Shown here: one piece after another, positions 15,632 through 24,254 of the stretch | How positions within the stretch are numbered: the first letter of the stretch is position 1 | Layout of the letters: each line of letters opens with the position of its first letter | Origin: Sporosarcina psychrophila | GTDB taxonomy: Bacteria > Bacillota > Bacilli > Bacillales_A > Planococcaceae | Length of the DNA: 44,288 bases | NCBI GenBank assembly: GCA_020742515.1 | Contig: DYWT01000302.1 | Coordinates: forward strand, 1-44,288 | Direction: 5' to 3' | The notes under the pieces: model-generated | Databases searched by the model: none | What the model was told of the DNA's origin: nothing | Seen by the model: only the letters and a program-made list of their open reading frames with translations | Made by a program: the position numbers and the translations under genes

Positions 15632-15649
15632 ACTGGCAGATGCGGGTAT
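15624..15649 (+). promoter_or_regulatory. Sigma-B-type promoter overlapping the end of elaA
   Basis: GTTTCT, 14 bases, GGGTAT: perfect -10, partial -35. Just downstream, ATACTCTATGCATAGTGTAT is a near-perfect palindrome followed by T's, which could be an operator or weak hairpin. Confidence 0.5.
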
Positions 15650-15696
15650 ACTCTATGCATAGTGTATTTTTATTAAATCTGAGAGGAATGATTTAA

Positions 15697-16050
15697 ATGG
15701 CTCGTAAACGAAATAATAACTTATTGCTTGCAACAATTGCGGCAGGGGCTTACGCCTATTTCAGTAAAAAAGAAAATAGGGACAAGGCACAAGTCGCATT
15801 TAACAACATGAAAACGAAAGTAGATTCCTTCATTGAATCACAAAAGTTAAACCGCTCTCCTGAAACTAAAGTTGGTCATTCAGATCCTTATGATCTTCAA
15901 GACAATAAAATGGTAAGTGAGGGTGCTCAAACGAGTGTTCATTATTATAACCAGGAAGTAGAAGACGATGTGGAGATGACTCCGGAAACAGACGGACTCT
16001 ATCATAAAAAAGAACAAAATGAACCTGGTGTGGAACAATCCTCTCAATAA
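15697..16050 (+). CDS. Hypothetical protein with short N-terminal hydrophobic segment
   Basis: 117 residues, not assigned to a family. The start is basic (MARKRNNN), followed by LLLATIAAGAYAYFSKKENR, a short hydrophobic stretch like that of YtxH-type general stress proteins. A lysine-rich helix follows (about 25-50). The rest is a polar, acidic tail (EDDVEMTPETD) that looks disordered. GAGAGGA precedes the ATG. The sigma-B-like promoter upstream fits a general stress role, but this is inference. A hairpin (ACAATCCTC / GAGGATTGT) overlaps its last codons and a terminator follows. Confidence 0.75.
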   Translation: MARKRNNNLLLATIAAGAYAYFSKKENRDKAQVAFNNMKTKVDSFIESQKLNRSPETKVGHSDPYDLQDNKMVSEGAQTSVHYYNQEVEDDVEMTPETDGLYHKKEQNEPGVEQSSQ

Positions 16051-16066
16051 AATTGAGGATTGTAAC

Positions 16067-16105
16067 GAACAAAAGGCGCTTTCTATTAGGAAGCGTTTTT
16101 TGTTC
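16067..16105 (+). terminator. Terminator of the hypothetical stress-type gene
   Basis: GAACAAAA..CGCTT pairs with AAGCG..TTTTGTTC around a nine-base loop, with a run of Ts within the 3' arm. Confidence 0.75.
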
Positions 16106-16251
16106 TGAGTTAAGAAACAATAAAGTTGGGGAACAGATTATAACATAGAGACTTCACAACTAGGCATCAGCGCTAATAACTAGGGAAAAATTAAGTCGGA
16201 GTATGGAATAAAGAATAAAAACTTATTAACTATTGGCAAAGAGGTGGATAG

Positions 16252-17061
16252 GTGAAAGTTACTTATGACAGACGACAACCAGAAATCGATAATGTTCCCA
16301 TTAATGAGATGAAGCAGCATGACTCTTATGAGAAAAATGAAAACTTTTTTGGAATGGAAGAGAAATTATTGAATCATCTGTTTCGAGCTGAAAAAGAAGA
16401 AGCGCAACAAGAGATTAGAATCATTTTGGATTCTTTGATAATGCATACAGAACATAAAGATTTTGATGTCATAAAATATTATTTGATTAGCCTTTCATCG
16501 CTGGTAGCAAGACATTTGGAGAAAAACACTCATACTCCGCACAGGGCATTTGATTTCAATTTAGATTGTTTCATTCTGATTGACTCGAAGTTGAATGAAA
16601 AAAATAGGATTGAGTTTGTTGATGACTTGATTGAATTTTATACACATATACTTTCAGAGACAAAGCAGCCAGAACTAATACACGGCACAGTAAACGATGT
16701 CATCGACTTTATTAACAATAATGTGGAATCTGCGATGACCGTCGAAGAAATTGCAAAAATAGTTAACATTAGTACGAGCCATTTATCTCGAATTTTTCGA
16801 GAGCATACAGGTACTACGCTTGTAGAATATATTGCAATTCGTAAAGTGGAGGAATCACAGTACCATCTGCGCTTTTCAGAAGATAAAATTTCTGACATAT
16901 CTGACCGTTTTCATTTTTGCAATCAAAGCTATTTCACACGCATATTCAAGAAGTATACAGGGCAAACTCCTAGGCGATTTCGAAGCAGTCTGGCAGGAGA
17001 ATATTTTCGTTACACCATTAATGGGGAAGAAAAAAATTTCCTTGACGGTCAATCGTTGTAA
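16252..17061 (+). CDS. AraC family transcriptional regulator
   Basis: 269 residues from a GTG start with GAGGTGG about eight bases upstream. The C-terminal DNA-binding domain (about residues 147-247) has both helix-turn-helix units: SAMTVEEIAKIVNISTSHLS and ISDISDRFHFCNQSYFTRIF, ending KKYTGQTPRRFR. The N-terminal 140 residues are mostly helical and match no sensor domain I recognise; they lack the cupin strands of sugar-sensing AraC proteins and resemble the helical middle part of YesN-like regulators. The target is unknown; no convincing direct repeats were seen upstream. Confidence 0.88.
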   Translation: MKVTYDRRQPEIDNVPINEMKQHDSYEKNENFFGMEEKLLNHLFRAEKEEAQQEIRIILDSLIMHTEHKDFDVIKYYLISLSSLVARHLEKNTHTPHRAFDFNLDCFILIDSKLNEKNRIEFVDDLIEFYTHILSETKQPELIHGTVNDVIDFINNNVESAMTVEEIAKIVNISTSHLSRIFREHTGTTLVEYIAIRKVEESQYHLRFSEDKISDISDRFHFCNQSYFTRIFKKYTGQTPRRFRSSLAGEYFRYTINGEEKNFLDGQSL

Positions 17062-17118
17062 TTTTAGGACTAGGTAAGGTATACTTTTTAATAGTTTGAA
17101 ATAGTGAAGGTGAATCTA

Positions 17119-17979
17119 ATGAAGAAGAAAATTGGATTAGTCGCGATGTTAATGACCACTGCCGTTTTCTTGAGCGGTTGTGCAGGCATCCAGAACAAAG
17201 AAGGTACATTTTATAATATTTTTGTAAAGCCTATGGATTGGTTACTGCATTTTTTCAGTGATTTCTTCAATGGGAATTACGGCCTTGCGATTATACTTAT
17301 CACGGTATTAATCCGGTTAGTTCTAATGCCGCTAATGCTGAAAAACTATAAATCGCAACAGAATATGAAAATTAAAATGGATGCGCTTCGCCCTGAGATG
17401 GAAGACATTCAAAAGCGTTTGAAAGAAGCAAAAGAAAAAGAACAAAAAGATGAGCAAATGAAGCTTCAGCAAGAAATGATGGGGCTGTATTCAAAGCATG
17501 GTGTCAATCCGCTTAATATGGGTTGTCTTCCATTAGTCATCCAGATGCCAATCATCATGGGTCTTTACTTTGCGATTCTCAATTCCACTGAAGTACAAAC
17601 ACATGAGTTCCTTTGGTTCAATCTCGGAGAACCCGACATGATTATGATGGTACTTGCCGGGGCGGTCTACTTTGTTCAAGCGCGTGTATCACTCTGGACG
17701 ATGCCGGAACAGCAGAAGAAACAGATGAAGGCATTTATTTACCTATCGCCGATTATGATTATGTTTATTTCATTCAAAGCGATGGCAGCATTACCTCTTT
17801 ACTGGGCAGTTGGGGGACTTCTACTTATCTTCCAAACGTATTTAGGCCGCAAGTTCTATTACAAGCATCCTGAAGTAGTGGTAGAAGGTAATGAGGGTAT
17901 AGTAAGTGAAAAAGAAGAAAAAGCACCAGAGACAAAAAAAGATAAAGTAAAAGAAATAGACACAAAAGATGACAAATGA
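17119..17979 (+). CDS. yidC: Membrane protein insertase YidC/Oxa1 family (SpoIIIJ-like lipoprotein)
   Basis: 286 residues from ATG 17119, with GAAGGTG just upstream. It has a lipoprotein signal with lipobox LSGC (Cys21). Five membrane segments follow, with the 60KD_IMP core starting YGLAIILITVLIRLVLMPLM; its Arg in the first core helix is the conserved hydrophilic-groove residue. A charged coiled cytoplasmic loop (EMEDIQKRLKEAKEKEQKDE) follows, then HGVNPLNMGCLPLVIQMPI. The tail is rich in Lys and Glu. It inserts proteins into the membrane with or without SecYEG; the B. subtilis relative is also needed for sporulation. Confidence 0.93.
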   Translation: MKKKIGLVAMLMTTAVFLSGCAGIQNKEGTFYNIFVKPMDWLLHFFSDFFNGNYGLAIILITVLIRLVLMPLMLKNYKSQQNMKIKMDALRPEMEDIQKRLKEAKEKEQKDEQMKLQQEMMGLYSKHGVNPLNMGCLPLVIQMPIIMGLYFAILNSTEVQTHEFLWFNLGEPDMIMMVLAGAVYFVQARVSLWTMPEQQKKQMKAFIYLSPIMIMFISFKAMAALPLYWAVGGLLLIFQTYLGRKFYYKHPEVVVEGNEGIVSEKEEKAPETKKDKVKEIDTKDDK

Positions 17980-17983
17980 AAGT

Positions 17984-18013
17984 AGGCTGAAGAGAAATCT
18001 TCGGCCTTTTTTA
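17984..18013 (+). terminator. Terminator of yidC
   Basis: AGGCTGAAGA-GAAA-TCTTCGGCCT with one G-U pair, followed by six Ts. Confidence 0.88.
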
Positions 18014-18082
18014 TAGTCAAACTATAGAATTCAAATCTACGCCCACATGGTATGGATTATACAGCCTAGGGAGGTTATCAAA

Positions 18083-18331
18083 ATGCAGTCTAAATGGTTA
18101 TTTGGAATTGGAATTGTTGCAGCTGCGTTAGCTTCTGTCTATTTCATTGTTAAGCTCGATTTGAACAATGCTGTTCTTTCGATGGTGGCTCTGTTTTCAT
18201 TGACAAACGGAGCTCGGGCAAAATCATTTCGTGAGCAGGGATTGTTTCGTGAGTCGAAATGGATGTTATGGATGTCACTTTTTTTCGGTTGCGCATTTGT
18301 GATATTGCTCATTGTTAGTTTTATTGCATAA
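18083..18331 (+). CDS. Small membrane protein of unknown function
   Basis: 82 residues from ATG 18083, with AGGGAGG ten bases upstream; an earlier in-frame ATG at 18047 has no ribosome site. Three hydrophobic stretches are visible: about residues 5-22, 28-42 and 58-81. The short loop NGARAKSFREQGLFRESKW between the last two is positively charged and probably cytoplasmic. I do not recognise the family. It is a stand-alone gene with a terminator on each side. Confidence 0.72.
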   Translation: MQSKWLFGIGIVAAALASVYFIVKLDLNNAVLSMVALFSLTNGARAKSFREQGLFRESKWMLWMSLFFGCAFVILLIVSFIA

Positions 18332-18375
18332 AAAGACGTTCACCGGGAACTGAAACCTCTGGTGAGCGTCTTTTT
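18330..18375. terminator. Bidirectional terminator before the convergent MFS gene
   Basis: AAAAAGACGTTCACC pairs, with one mismatch, with GGTGAGCGTCTTTTT; the loop is 16 bases. Confidence 0.88.
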
Positions 18376-18396
18376 AGATGGAACGATAAATTCAAG

Positions 18397-19551
18397 TCAA
18401 TAAACATAGCGTTTCTTAGTTGTCAGCACAATGATGATTGCTGGAACAGAACAGATAATCATACCGAGAAATGCGAGCCGCGGAGAAATGTCGTACAAAT
18501 AGCCCCCCAGAAATGTTAGGATAGCCGTGCTTAAACTCATGGCGAACGCAGCGTAGATTCCTTGTGCTCCAGCAATTTGATCACGAGGAAGTTTTTCAAA
18601 AATAAATTGTATAAACGCGAAATGAGCTAAGCCGAATGACAAGGCGTGAAGTGCTTGAGTACCAATGAAAACAGTTATGTATGGAAATGAAGAGATAAGT
18701 ATCCACCTTGCCGTGGATCCAATACCCGCTAGTAAAAACATTGTAGAAACTTTGACATTTGCAAGTAATCGATCAGCGTATGTGAAGAACAATATTTCAA
18801 ATAACACTGCAACGTTCAAGATGATCCCGATATAAAAACCATTAACTCCAAGATCATTTAGAAAAATGAATCCAAAGTTATAATAGGACGCATGCGCGCC
18901 TTGTAAAAGAATAGCGAGTATCAGGACAACTGCAAACCCTTTAGAGGTGAAAAGGGCTTTAAAATCAATTGCTCGTTTTGGTGAATTACCTTTTACTGGG
19001 TTCAATTGTAAAACTGCCGGTGCTGGGCGCATGAAAAATAGGGTTGCAATGGCTAATCCGGCGATCATTATGTAAAGAATTGCTTTTTCGGTCCAAATAG
19101 CTGTAGCAGCCCCAATTAACAAAAGTGCAACTGTGTAACCAATTGATCCAAACGACCGGCTTTTGCCGTAATGAATACCTTCTGTCTGCATTAAGATAGA
19201 CGCGCCGCTCTCAACAGCGGGCAATATCATTGGATAGACTGCACTGAATAAGACCGTAATAATGAGAAGTACAATAGAAGGTGAATCGGGTAAATAGAGG
19301 AGCGCTAAAATAAGTGCTGCAAGGGACATCCATTTCATAGCACGAATCAGGGACAGTTTTTGTGTCAGGTATGGAAAAACAAGAAATGTCGATAATGATC
19401 GGGCAATCATTCCAGCCCCCATAATAATACTAGCCGCTGTTACGGATAAACCTTTTTCAATTGTTAGCCAGCCGGTCCAATAGGGAAGAAATACACCCCA
19501 AGTAAAGAAGAAAACGAAAAAACTGAACGAAAGCCATCTTTGGTTGTTCAT
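18397..19551 (-). CDS. MFS transporter, MFS_1-like (HcaT/LacY-related)
   Basis: 384 residues, 12 predicted membrane segments. It starts MNNQRWLSFSFFVFFFTWGV, followed by FLPYWTGWL, and carries YGKSRSFGSIGYTVALLLIG in the middle and GLAHFAFIQFIFEKLPRDQIAGAQGIYAA late. These resemble the MFS_1-like group to which the 3-phenylpropionate carrier HcaT and nucleoside/sugar-H+ symporters belong. The substrate is unknown. Ribosome site AAGGGAGCAG precedes the ATG. It is divergent from the VanY-type gene and ends at a shared terminator. Confidence 0.82.
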   Translation of the reverse strand: MNNQRWLSFSFFVFFFTWGVFLPYWTGWLTIEKGLSVTAASIIMGAGMIARSLSTFLVFPYLTQKLSLIRAMKWMSLAALILALLYLPDSPSIVLLIITVLFSAVYPMILPAVESGASILMQTEGIHYGKSRSFGSIGYTVALLLIGAATAIWTEKAILYIMIAGLAIATLFFMRPAPAVLQLNPVKGNSPKRAIDFKALFTSKGFAVVLILAILLQGAHASYYNFGFIFLNDLGVNGFYIGIILNVAVLFEILFFTYADRLLANVKVSTMFLLAGIGSTARWILISSFPYITVFIGTQALHALSFGLAHFAFIQFIFEKLPRDQIAGAQGIYAAFAMSLSTAILTFLGGYLYDISPRLAFLGMIICSVPAIIIVLTTKKRYVY

Positions 19552-19606
19552 CTGATCTGCTCCCTTACAAACTCCTTATTAATGGTAAATTAAATAATAG
19601 CACACG

Positions 19607-19635
19607 CTGACCACAAAGCGAAATGGTGGTAGACT
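19607..19635 (+). promoter_or_regulatory. Probable sigma-A promoter of the carboxypeptidase gene
   Basis: CTGACC, 17 bases, TAGACT, about 30 bases before the start codon. Both boxes deviate from consensus. Confidence 0.4.
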
Positions 19636-19666
19636 AGATATATATATTGAGAAGGTAGGCTTAGTA

Positions 19667-20575
19667 ATGAAACGAAAAAAAAGCTATTCTAAGAAAAGAC
19701 ATAAAAAACAAGGCAAAGGCCTTACAATTACGTTACTTGTTTCAGCTGTTATCATGATTGGATTGCTGACTTGGCTTGGATTGAATAATTGGGATGTGGA
19801 CAAAAGTATAAAAAATGCACAGGAAGCCATTGGTATGTCAGTTCCCGCAGAGGACGAGACAGTTGCCCCTGAAACTGATGCAACAGTAGAAGATGATGAG
19901 AAGGGAAATGAACAAGAGGAAATAACCGATCAGAAATCACAGGAGCAAACAACACCGCCATCCAAACCCGCTAAAAGCGACAGTACAGACTCAACAAAGT
20001 CGGATTCTTCAATTGATAACGGAGGATATATTGAAGGTCAGGTGCTGCCTAAAGAACCAAAATTCATAAACGGGATTTTACTCGCCAATAAAAAATATCC
20101 GCTTCCGGCAACATACGCGCCTGGTGAAGACAAAGCAGCGCGTGCGGCATTTGAAAAGATGGCAGCGGAAGCGAAACTTGCAGATTTTAATCTCAATGCT
20201 TTCAGCACATATCGCTCATTTGAATACCAAACGACCCTTTACGATAGATATGTTGCTCGTGATGGTAAAAAAGCGGCAGATACGTACAGTGCACGCCCGG
20301 GCTATTCCGAACACCAAACAGGGCTAGCGTTCGACATAGGTGAAGTGAATTTTGAACAGCACTTTGCCTCATCATCATTTGGGGAAACGGGAGCAGGGAA
20401 ATGGGTGGCAGCGAATGCTCACCGTTTCGGTTTCATTATGCGCTACCCAAAAGGGAAAGAACAGATTACTGGATATATGCATGAGGCTTGGCATTTCCGT
20501 TATGTTGGCAAGGAAATTGCAGATGAAGTTTTTAAACGAAATATCACATTGGAAGAATATCTAGGGGTCCAATAA
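19667..20575 (+). CDS. D-alanyl-D-alanine carboxypeptidase, VanY/M15B family
   Basis: 302 residues. The N-terminus is very basic (RKKSYSKKRHKKQGKG), followed by one membrane helix (about 22-42). A low-complexity linker (about 60-125), rich in Glu, Thr, Lys and Ser, spans the wall. The catalytic domain (about 130-300) shows the M15B motifs SEHQTGLAFD (zinc ligands His216 and Asp223) and HEAWH (catalytic Glu273, ligand His276). It removes the terminal D-Ala from peptidoglycan stem peptides. Cell-surface location is inferred from the signal anchor. It is not linked to van resistance genes. Confidence 0.92.
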   Translation: MKRKKSYSKKRHKKQGKGLTITLLVSAVIMIGLLTWLGLNNWDVDKSIKNAQEAIGMSVPAEDETVAPETDATVEDDEKGNEQEEITDQKSQEQTTPPSKPAKSDSTDSTKSDSSIDNGGYIEGQVLPKEPKFINGILLANKKYPLPATYAPGEDKAARAAFEKMAAEAKLADFNLNAFSTYRSFEYQTTLYDRYVARDGKKAADTYSARPGYSEHQTGLAFDIGEVNFEQHFASSSFGETGAGKWVAANAHRFGFIMRYPKGKEQITGYMHEAWHFRYVGKEIADEVFKRNITLEEYLGVQ

Positions 20576-20605
20576 ATACTTAAGTGACTCAGATCCCCAT
20601 AGAAC

Positions 20606-20645
20606 AAAAGGGACGTACCGTATTAGCGGCGCGTCCCTTTTGTTT
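20606..20645 (+). terminator. Terminator of the carboxypeptidase gene
   Basis: AAAAGGGACG pairs with CGTCCCTTTT; an inner CCG/CGG pair extends the hairpin; TGTTTT follows. Confidence 0.88.
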
Positions 20646-20646
20646 T

Positions 20647-20829
20647 AAGATAAGAAATTATAAGTTTTACAACCTGGAGCAGTGTCTAGCTCCAGCGCCC
20701 AGCCCCTCGGAGGCCCACAGGATGTGGGGTCACACAGACGTTGCCGCAGGACGCGGCGCACCTAGGCTGTGTTCCTTAATCGACTTATGCGTGTCGGGTC
20801 TACCAAGGCGCTTGCGCTTTTCTTTTATT
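20647..20829 (+). repeat. Dispersed GTCTAGCTCCAGCGCC-type element, long copy 2
   Basis: It begins AAGATAAGAAA and contains TGTCTAGCTCCAGCGCCCAG followed by CCCCTCGG. A middle part (GGCCCACAGGATGTGGGGTC ... GCAGGACGCGGCGCAC ... GTTCCTTAATCG) corresponds to copy 1. It ends GGTCTACCAAGGCGCTTGCG followed by CTTTTC. The short copy at 30837 has the same two ends without the middle. AGCGCC near the start can pair with GGCGCT near the end, before a T-rich tail, so it may act as a terminator-like RNA structure. It lies between the convergent VanY and cls genes. Confidence 0.85.
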
Positions 20830-22279
20830 ATAAGATGGGTGAAAGTAATCGTGAAACTGATTCCTTCAATTTAATGAGACGAGTACGTTCCAAATACATT
20901 TCATAGGTCAATTCAGTTGATAATTGCATATCCTGTTCGAAAAGCTCAGCTAATTCATGTGATTTTTCACGATCATAAATGAAGGCATTGACTTCAAAAT
21001 TCAATTTGAAGCTGCGGACATCGATATTGGCAGTTCCAACAGTTGAAAGTTCATCATCCACAACAATTTGCTTTGTATGCAAAAAGCCATTTTCATATAT
21101 ATATACTTTTGCCCCTGCTTTTAATAATTTACCGACATTTGAATAAGTTGCCCAGTAGACAAACATGTGGTCAGGCTTGTTCGGAATCATTATCCGTACG
21201 TCAATTCCAGAGAGACATGCAATGCGCAACGCGTCCAAAAAGCTGATATCTGGGATGAAATAAGGTGTTTGAATATAAATATATTTCTTCGCAATGAAAA
21301 TCATTTTTAAATAACCGTCTTTAATCTGTTCCCACTCAGAGTCGGGGCCGCTCGACACGATTTGCATTCCGACGGAACCTTTACGAGGGATAGCCGGGAA
21401 GAAATGCTCGGCATACTCGATATCATTTTTTTCGGATGCTTGGTTCCAGTCCAATATAAACCTTGTCTGAAGCGGGTGTACCGCACTTCCTTCAATTCGA
21501 AGATGTGTATCACGCCAATAGCCGAACTTCTTGTTCAGTCCCAAGTATTCATCGCCCACATTGAACCCACCGACATAACCGATTCGTCCGTCGATAACAA
21601 CGATTTTGCGATGGTTCCGGAAGTTCATTCGAGGATTGATAAGCGGCATAGTAGCTGGGAAGAATGCTTCAACATCCCCTCCGTTATCAATCAGTTCTTG
21701 CAAATGTCTCTTGCGAAGCCCCCGTGAACCGATATCATCGAAGAGCACACGCACTTTCACGCCTTGCTTCGCCTTCTGAATCAAAACGTTTAATAGCCTT
21801 TTTCCAAGGGTATCTAATTTGAAAATGTAATATTGAAAATGAATATGATCTTTCGCTTGTTCGAGGTCTTGAATAAGTGCATCGAATTTAGCTGCGCCAT
21901 CATTAAAGACCTGGACGTCATTGTCTTGTGTTAGAACGGCATGATTGTTCCGGAGATGAAGGTAGATCATATCTTTGTAATGGGCTGTATCATCGAGTCT
22001 AAATTCCAAGGTGTCTTCTTCGATTGCTTCAATCTGATAGTCAATCAATTGATCAATTCCGATTTTACTTCGTCCTTCCCAGCGGAAAAGGTGTTTTTCT
22101 CTAAGCTGTCTGCCGAGTAAAAGATAGATGAAGAAACCGAAAAATGGAATGAAGAATATAACGAGAAGCCACGCCCAAGTCGAGGTAGGATCTCTTCTTT
22201 CTAAAAAAATAAGAGCAATCGCGAGAAATATATTCAATATAAAAACTGCAGTAACTGAAATACTGATTAGCTGAGTCAT
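20828..22279 (-). CDS. cls: Cardiolipin synthase, ClsA type
   Basis: 483 residues, the usual length. Two N-terminal membrane helices (about 1-60) include the family segment LERRDPTSTWAWLLVIFFIP. Two phospholipase-D HKD motifs follow: NHRKIVVIDGRIGYVGGFN around His223 and HTKQIVVDDELSTVGTANID around His401. The enzyme joins two phosphatidylglycerol molecules to make cardiolipin at the membrane. AAAGGAGG precedes the ATG. The 3' end abuts the dispersed repeat, whose last bases run into its stop codon. Confidence 0.95.
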   Translation of the reverse strand: MTQLISISVTAVFILNIFLAIALIFLERRDPTSTWAWLLVIFFIPFFGFFIYLLLGRQLREKHLFRWEGRSKIGIDQLIDYQIEAIEEDTLEFRLDDTAHYKDMIYLHLRNNHAVLTQDNDVQVFNDGAAKFDALIQDLEQAKDHIHFQYYIFKLDTLGKRLLNVLIQKAKQGVKVRVLFDDIGSRGLRKRHLQELIDNGGDVEAFFPATMPLINPRMNFRNHRKIVVIDGRIGYVGGFNVGDEYLGLNKKFGYWRDTHLRIEGSAVHPLQTRFILDWNQASEKNDIEYAEHFFPAIPRKGSVGMQIVSSGPDSEWEQIKDGYLKMIFIAKKYIYIQTPYFIPDISFLDALRIACLSGIDVRIMIPNKPDHMFVYWATYSNVGKLLKAGAKVYIYENGFLHTKQIVVDDELSTVGTANIDVRSFKLNFEVNAFIYDREKSHELAELFEQDMQLSTELTYEMYLERTRLIKLKESVSRLLSPIL

Positions 22280-22450
22280 AAGCGACCTCCTTTACATATA
22301 ATGCTTATCTTACTAGTATACCGGAAGACTTAGGAAAAAGAAGATAACTATAGCAACTAAATAATAGAAAGCCTACTTGACTGATAGGTATTACTGGTTT
22401 AGAGTATTATTTATGCTACGCACTTATTTGAAAAACTAGGAGGAAAAAAA

Positions 22451-23842
22451 GTGAATACATTCTTACTTATTCTGAACATTGCCGGGTTGCTCTTGCTCGT
22501 CGGTATACTATATAATATGCATCGCAAAAAGGTTTCGTTTTCAAAACGTGTTTTCACCGGGCTAGGCCTCGGAATCGTATACGGACTTATTTTACACTTT
22601 GCATACGGCACAGATTCAACAGTATTGCAGGAGTCTATGCCGTGGTTCAACCTGATAGGAACAGGCTATGTTAAATTACTTCAGATGATTGTTATGCCAC
22701 TCGTTTTCATTTCAATCCTTGGAGCATTCACAAAAATAACAATCGGCAAGAACTTTGGTAAAATGGCGGGTGTGATATTAGGGCTTCTTATCGGAACAAC
22801 TGCAATCGCCGCGGTTATCGGAATTTCTGTTACACTTCTTTTTGGCCTCGATGCGAAGGAAATCGTGCAAGGAGAAGCTGAGCTTGCACGTGGCGTTTCT
22901 ATTGAAGAGCGCTCAGCAGGGATTGCGGACCGTACACTGCCGGATCAGTTAATTGACTTGTTGCCTGCGAATCCGTTTCTTGACTTCACCGGTGCACGAC
23001 CAACTTCAACAATTGGTGTTGTCATCTTTGCAGCATTCCTTGGATTTGCATATTTGACTCTTACAAGAAAAGATGAAAAAAATGCAGCCACAGTGAAAAA
23101 GGGCATCGAAGCGATTTATTCTCTGATCATGGGTGTTGTAAAGATTGTCTTGCACTTGACTCCATACGGTATTTTAGCGATTATTGCAACCACCGTAGCG
23201 ACGTCTGACTTTGCCGCTATCTATAGTTTAGGTAAGTTTGTACTGGCTTCGTATGTAGCCATTTTGGTTATGTTCGGCATTCACTTAATCATTATTGCAC
23301 TATCAGGATTAAACCCAATCACATACGTGAAAAAAGCAGGGGAAGTATTGATATTCGCCTTCTCTTCAAGATCAAGTGCAGGCGCGCTTCCGCTGAACAT
23401 TGATACACAGACGAATCGTCTCGGCGTGCCTGATGGTATTGCCAACTTTGCCGGATCATTCGGCTTATCAATCGGTCAAAACGGTTGCGCAGGAATCTAC
23501 CCTGCGATGCTCGCAGTAATGATTGCACCATCAGTAGGACAGAATCCACTTGAACCGACATTCCTTATTACCTTGATTGCGATCGTAGCAATCAGTTCAT
23601 TCGGAGTTGCCGGAGTTGGCGGCGGAGCAACATTCGCTGCGATTCTTGTTCTATCAGCACTTAACTTACCAGTTGTATTAGCAGGACTTCTGATTTCAGT
23701 AGAACCGCTCATTGACATGGGTCGTACAGCATTAAACGTCAGCGGCTCCATGACGGCGGGCGTTACAACTGCACGTGTAACAGGCGAACTGGATAAAGAC
23801 ATGTACAACGCTCCGCTTGATAAACAGACAGCTGAAGTATAA
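22451..23842 (+). CDS. tcyP: L-cystine uptake protein TcyP (dicarboxylate/amino acid:cation symporter family)
   Basis: 463 residues, the same length as B. subtilis TcyP (YhcL), from a GTG start with AGGAGG eight bases upstream. Eight or more membrane segments are visible. Features of the DAACS family include GYVKLLQMIVMPLVFISILG, the serine-rich reentrant loop FAFSSRSSAGALPLNI, and the substrate region EPLIDMGRTALNVSGSMTAG. TcyP takes up L-cystine with a cation; the assignment over other family members rests on overall similarity and length. No CymR or T-box element was recognised upstream. A tandem repeat array follows the stop codon. Confidence 0.9.
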   Translation: MNTFLLILNIAGLLLLVGILYNMHRKKVSFSKRVFTGLGLGIVYGLILHFAYGTDSTVLQESMPWFNLIGTGYVKLLQMIVMPLVFISILGAFTKITIGKNFGKMAGVILGLLIGTTAIAAVIGISVTLLFGLDAKEIVQGEAELARGVSIEERSAGIADRTLPDQLIDLLPANPFLDFTGARPTSTIGVVIFAAFLGFAYLTLTRKDEKNAATVKKGIEAIYSLIMGVVKIVLHLTPYGILAIIATTVATSDFAAIYSLGKFVLASYVAILVMFGIHLIIIALSGLNPITYVKKAGEVLIFAFSSRSSAGALPLNIDTQTNRLGVPDGIANFAGSFGLSIGQNGCAGIYPAMLAVMIAPSVGQNPLEPTFLITLIAIVAISSFGVAGVGGGATFAAILVLSALNLPVVLAGLLISVEPLIDMGRTALNVSGSMTAGVTTARVTGELDKDMYNAPLDKQTAEV

Positions 23843-23866
23843 GCCGTCTACCGATATACTATGGTA

Positions 23867-24205
23867 GACCGCTCATAAGCTGTTGCAGACCGATCGTATA
23901 ACATCGATAGCGCTCATAAGCTGTTGCAGACCGCTCATATAATATCGAGACCGCTCATAAGCTTGTTGCAGACTGTTCATATAACTCGAGACTGCTCATA
24001 AGTTGTTACAGACCGCTCATATAACATCGAGGGCGCTCATAAGCTGTTACAGACCGCTCGTATAACGTCGATAGCGCTCATAAGCTGTTGCAGACCGCTC
24101 ATATAATATCGAGACCGCTCATAAGCTGTTGCGGACCGCTCATATAACATCGAGACCGCTCATAAGCTGTTACAATCCGCTCATATAATAGCGATAGCGT
24201 TCATA
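23867..24205. repeat. Tandem array 2: eight 41-bp units plus a partial ninth
   Basis: Units start at 23867, 23908, 23949, 23990, 24031, 24072, 24113 and 24154, with a partial one at 24195: an exact 41-bp period. Each unit has two halves of about 20.5 bp, GACCGCTCATAAGCTGTTGC and GACCGCTCATATAATATCGA, with variants such as TAGCGCTC. The core GACCGCTCATA is shared with array 1 at 3945. There is no reading frame with a ribosome site. It lies between the convergent tcyP and TPR-regulator genes, and its last unit ends just before their terminator. Confidence 0.95.
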
Positions 24206-24210
24206 AAATG

Positions 24211-24254
24211 AAAAAATACCGTAGAAGACTTCATTGTCTTCTGCGGTATTTTTA
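24211..24254. terminator. Terminator of the TPR regulator gene (bidirectional)
   Basis: AAAAATACCGTAGAAGAC with GTCTTCTGCGGTATTTTT, one G-U pair, loop TTCATT. It overlaps the regulator stop codon. Confidence 0.92.

Noticed and set aside
20584..20874. 96-codon frame between the VanY and cls genes
   Set aside because: It runs through a terminator and the dispersed repeat element and has no ribosome site.
22280..22450. T-box, S-box or CymR-type control before tcyP
   Set aside because: No conserved element was recognised; candidate -35/-10 pairs had unsuitable spacing.
23867..24205. Possible CRISPR array
   Set aside because: The whole 41-bp unit is repeated; there are no unique spacers between constant repeats and no cas genes. 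The same holds for the arrays at 3945 and 29624.
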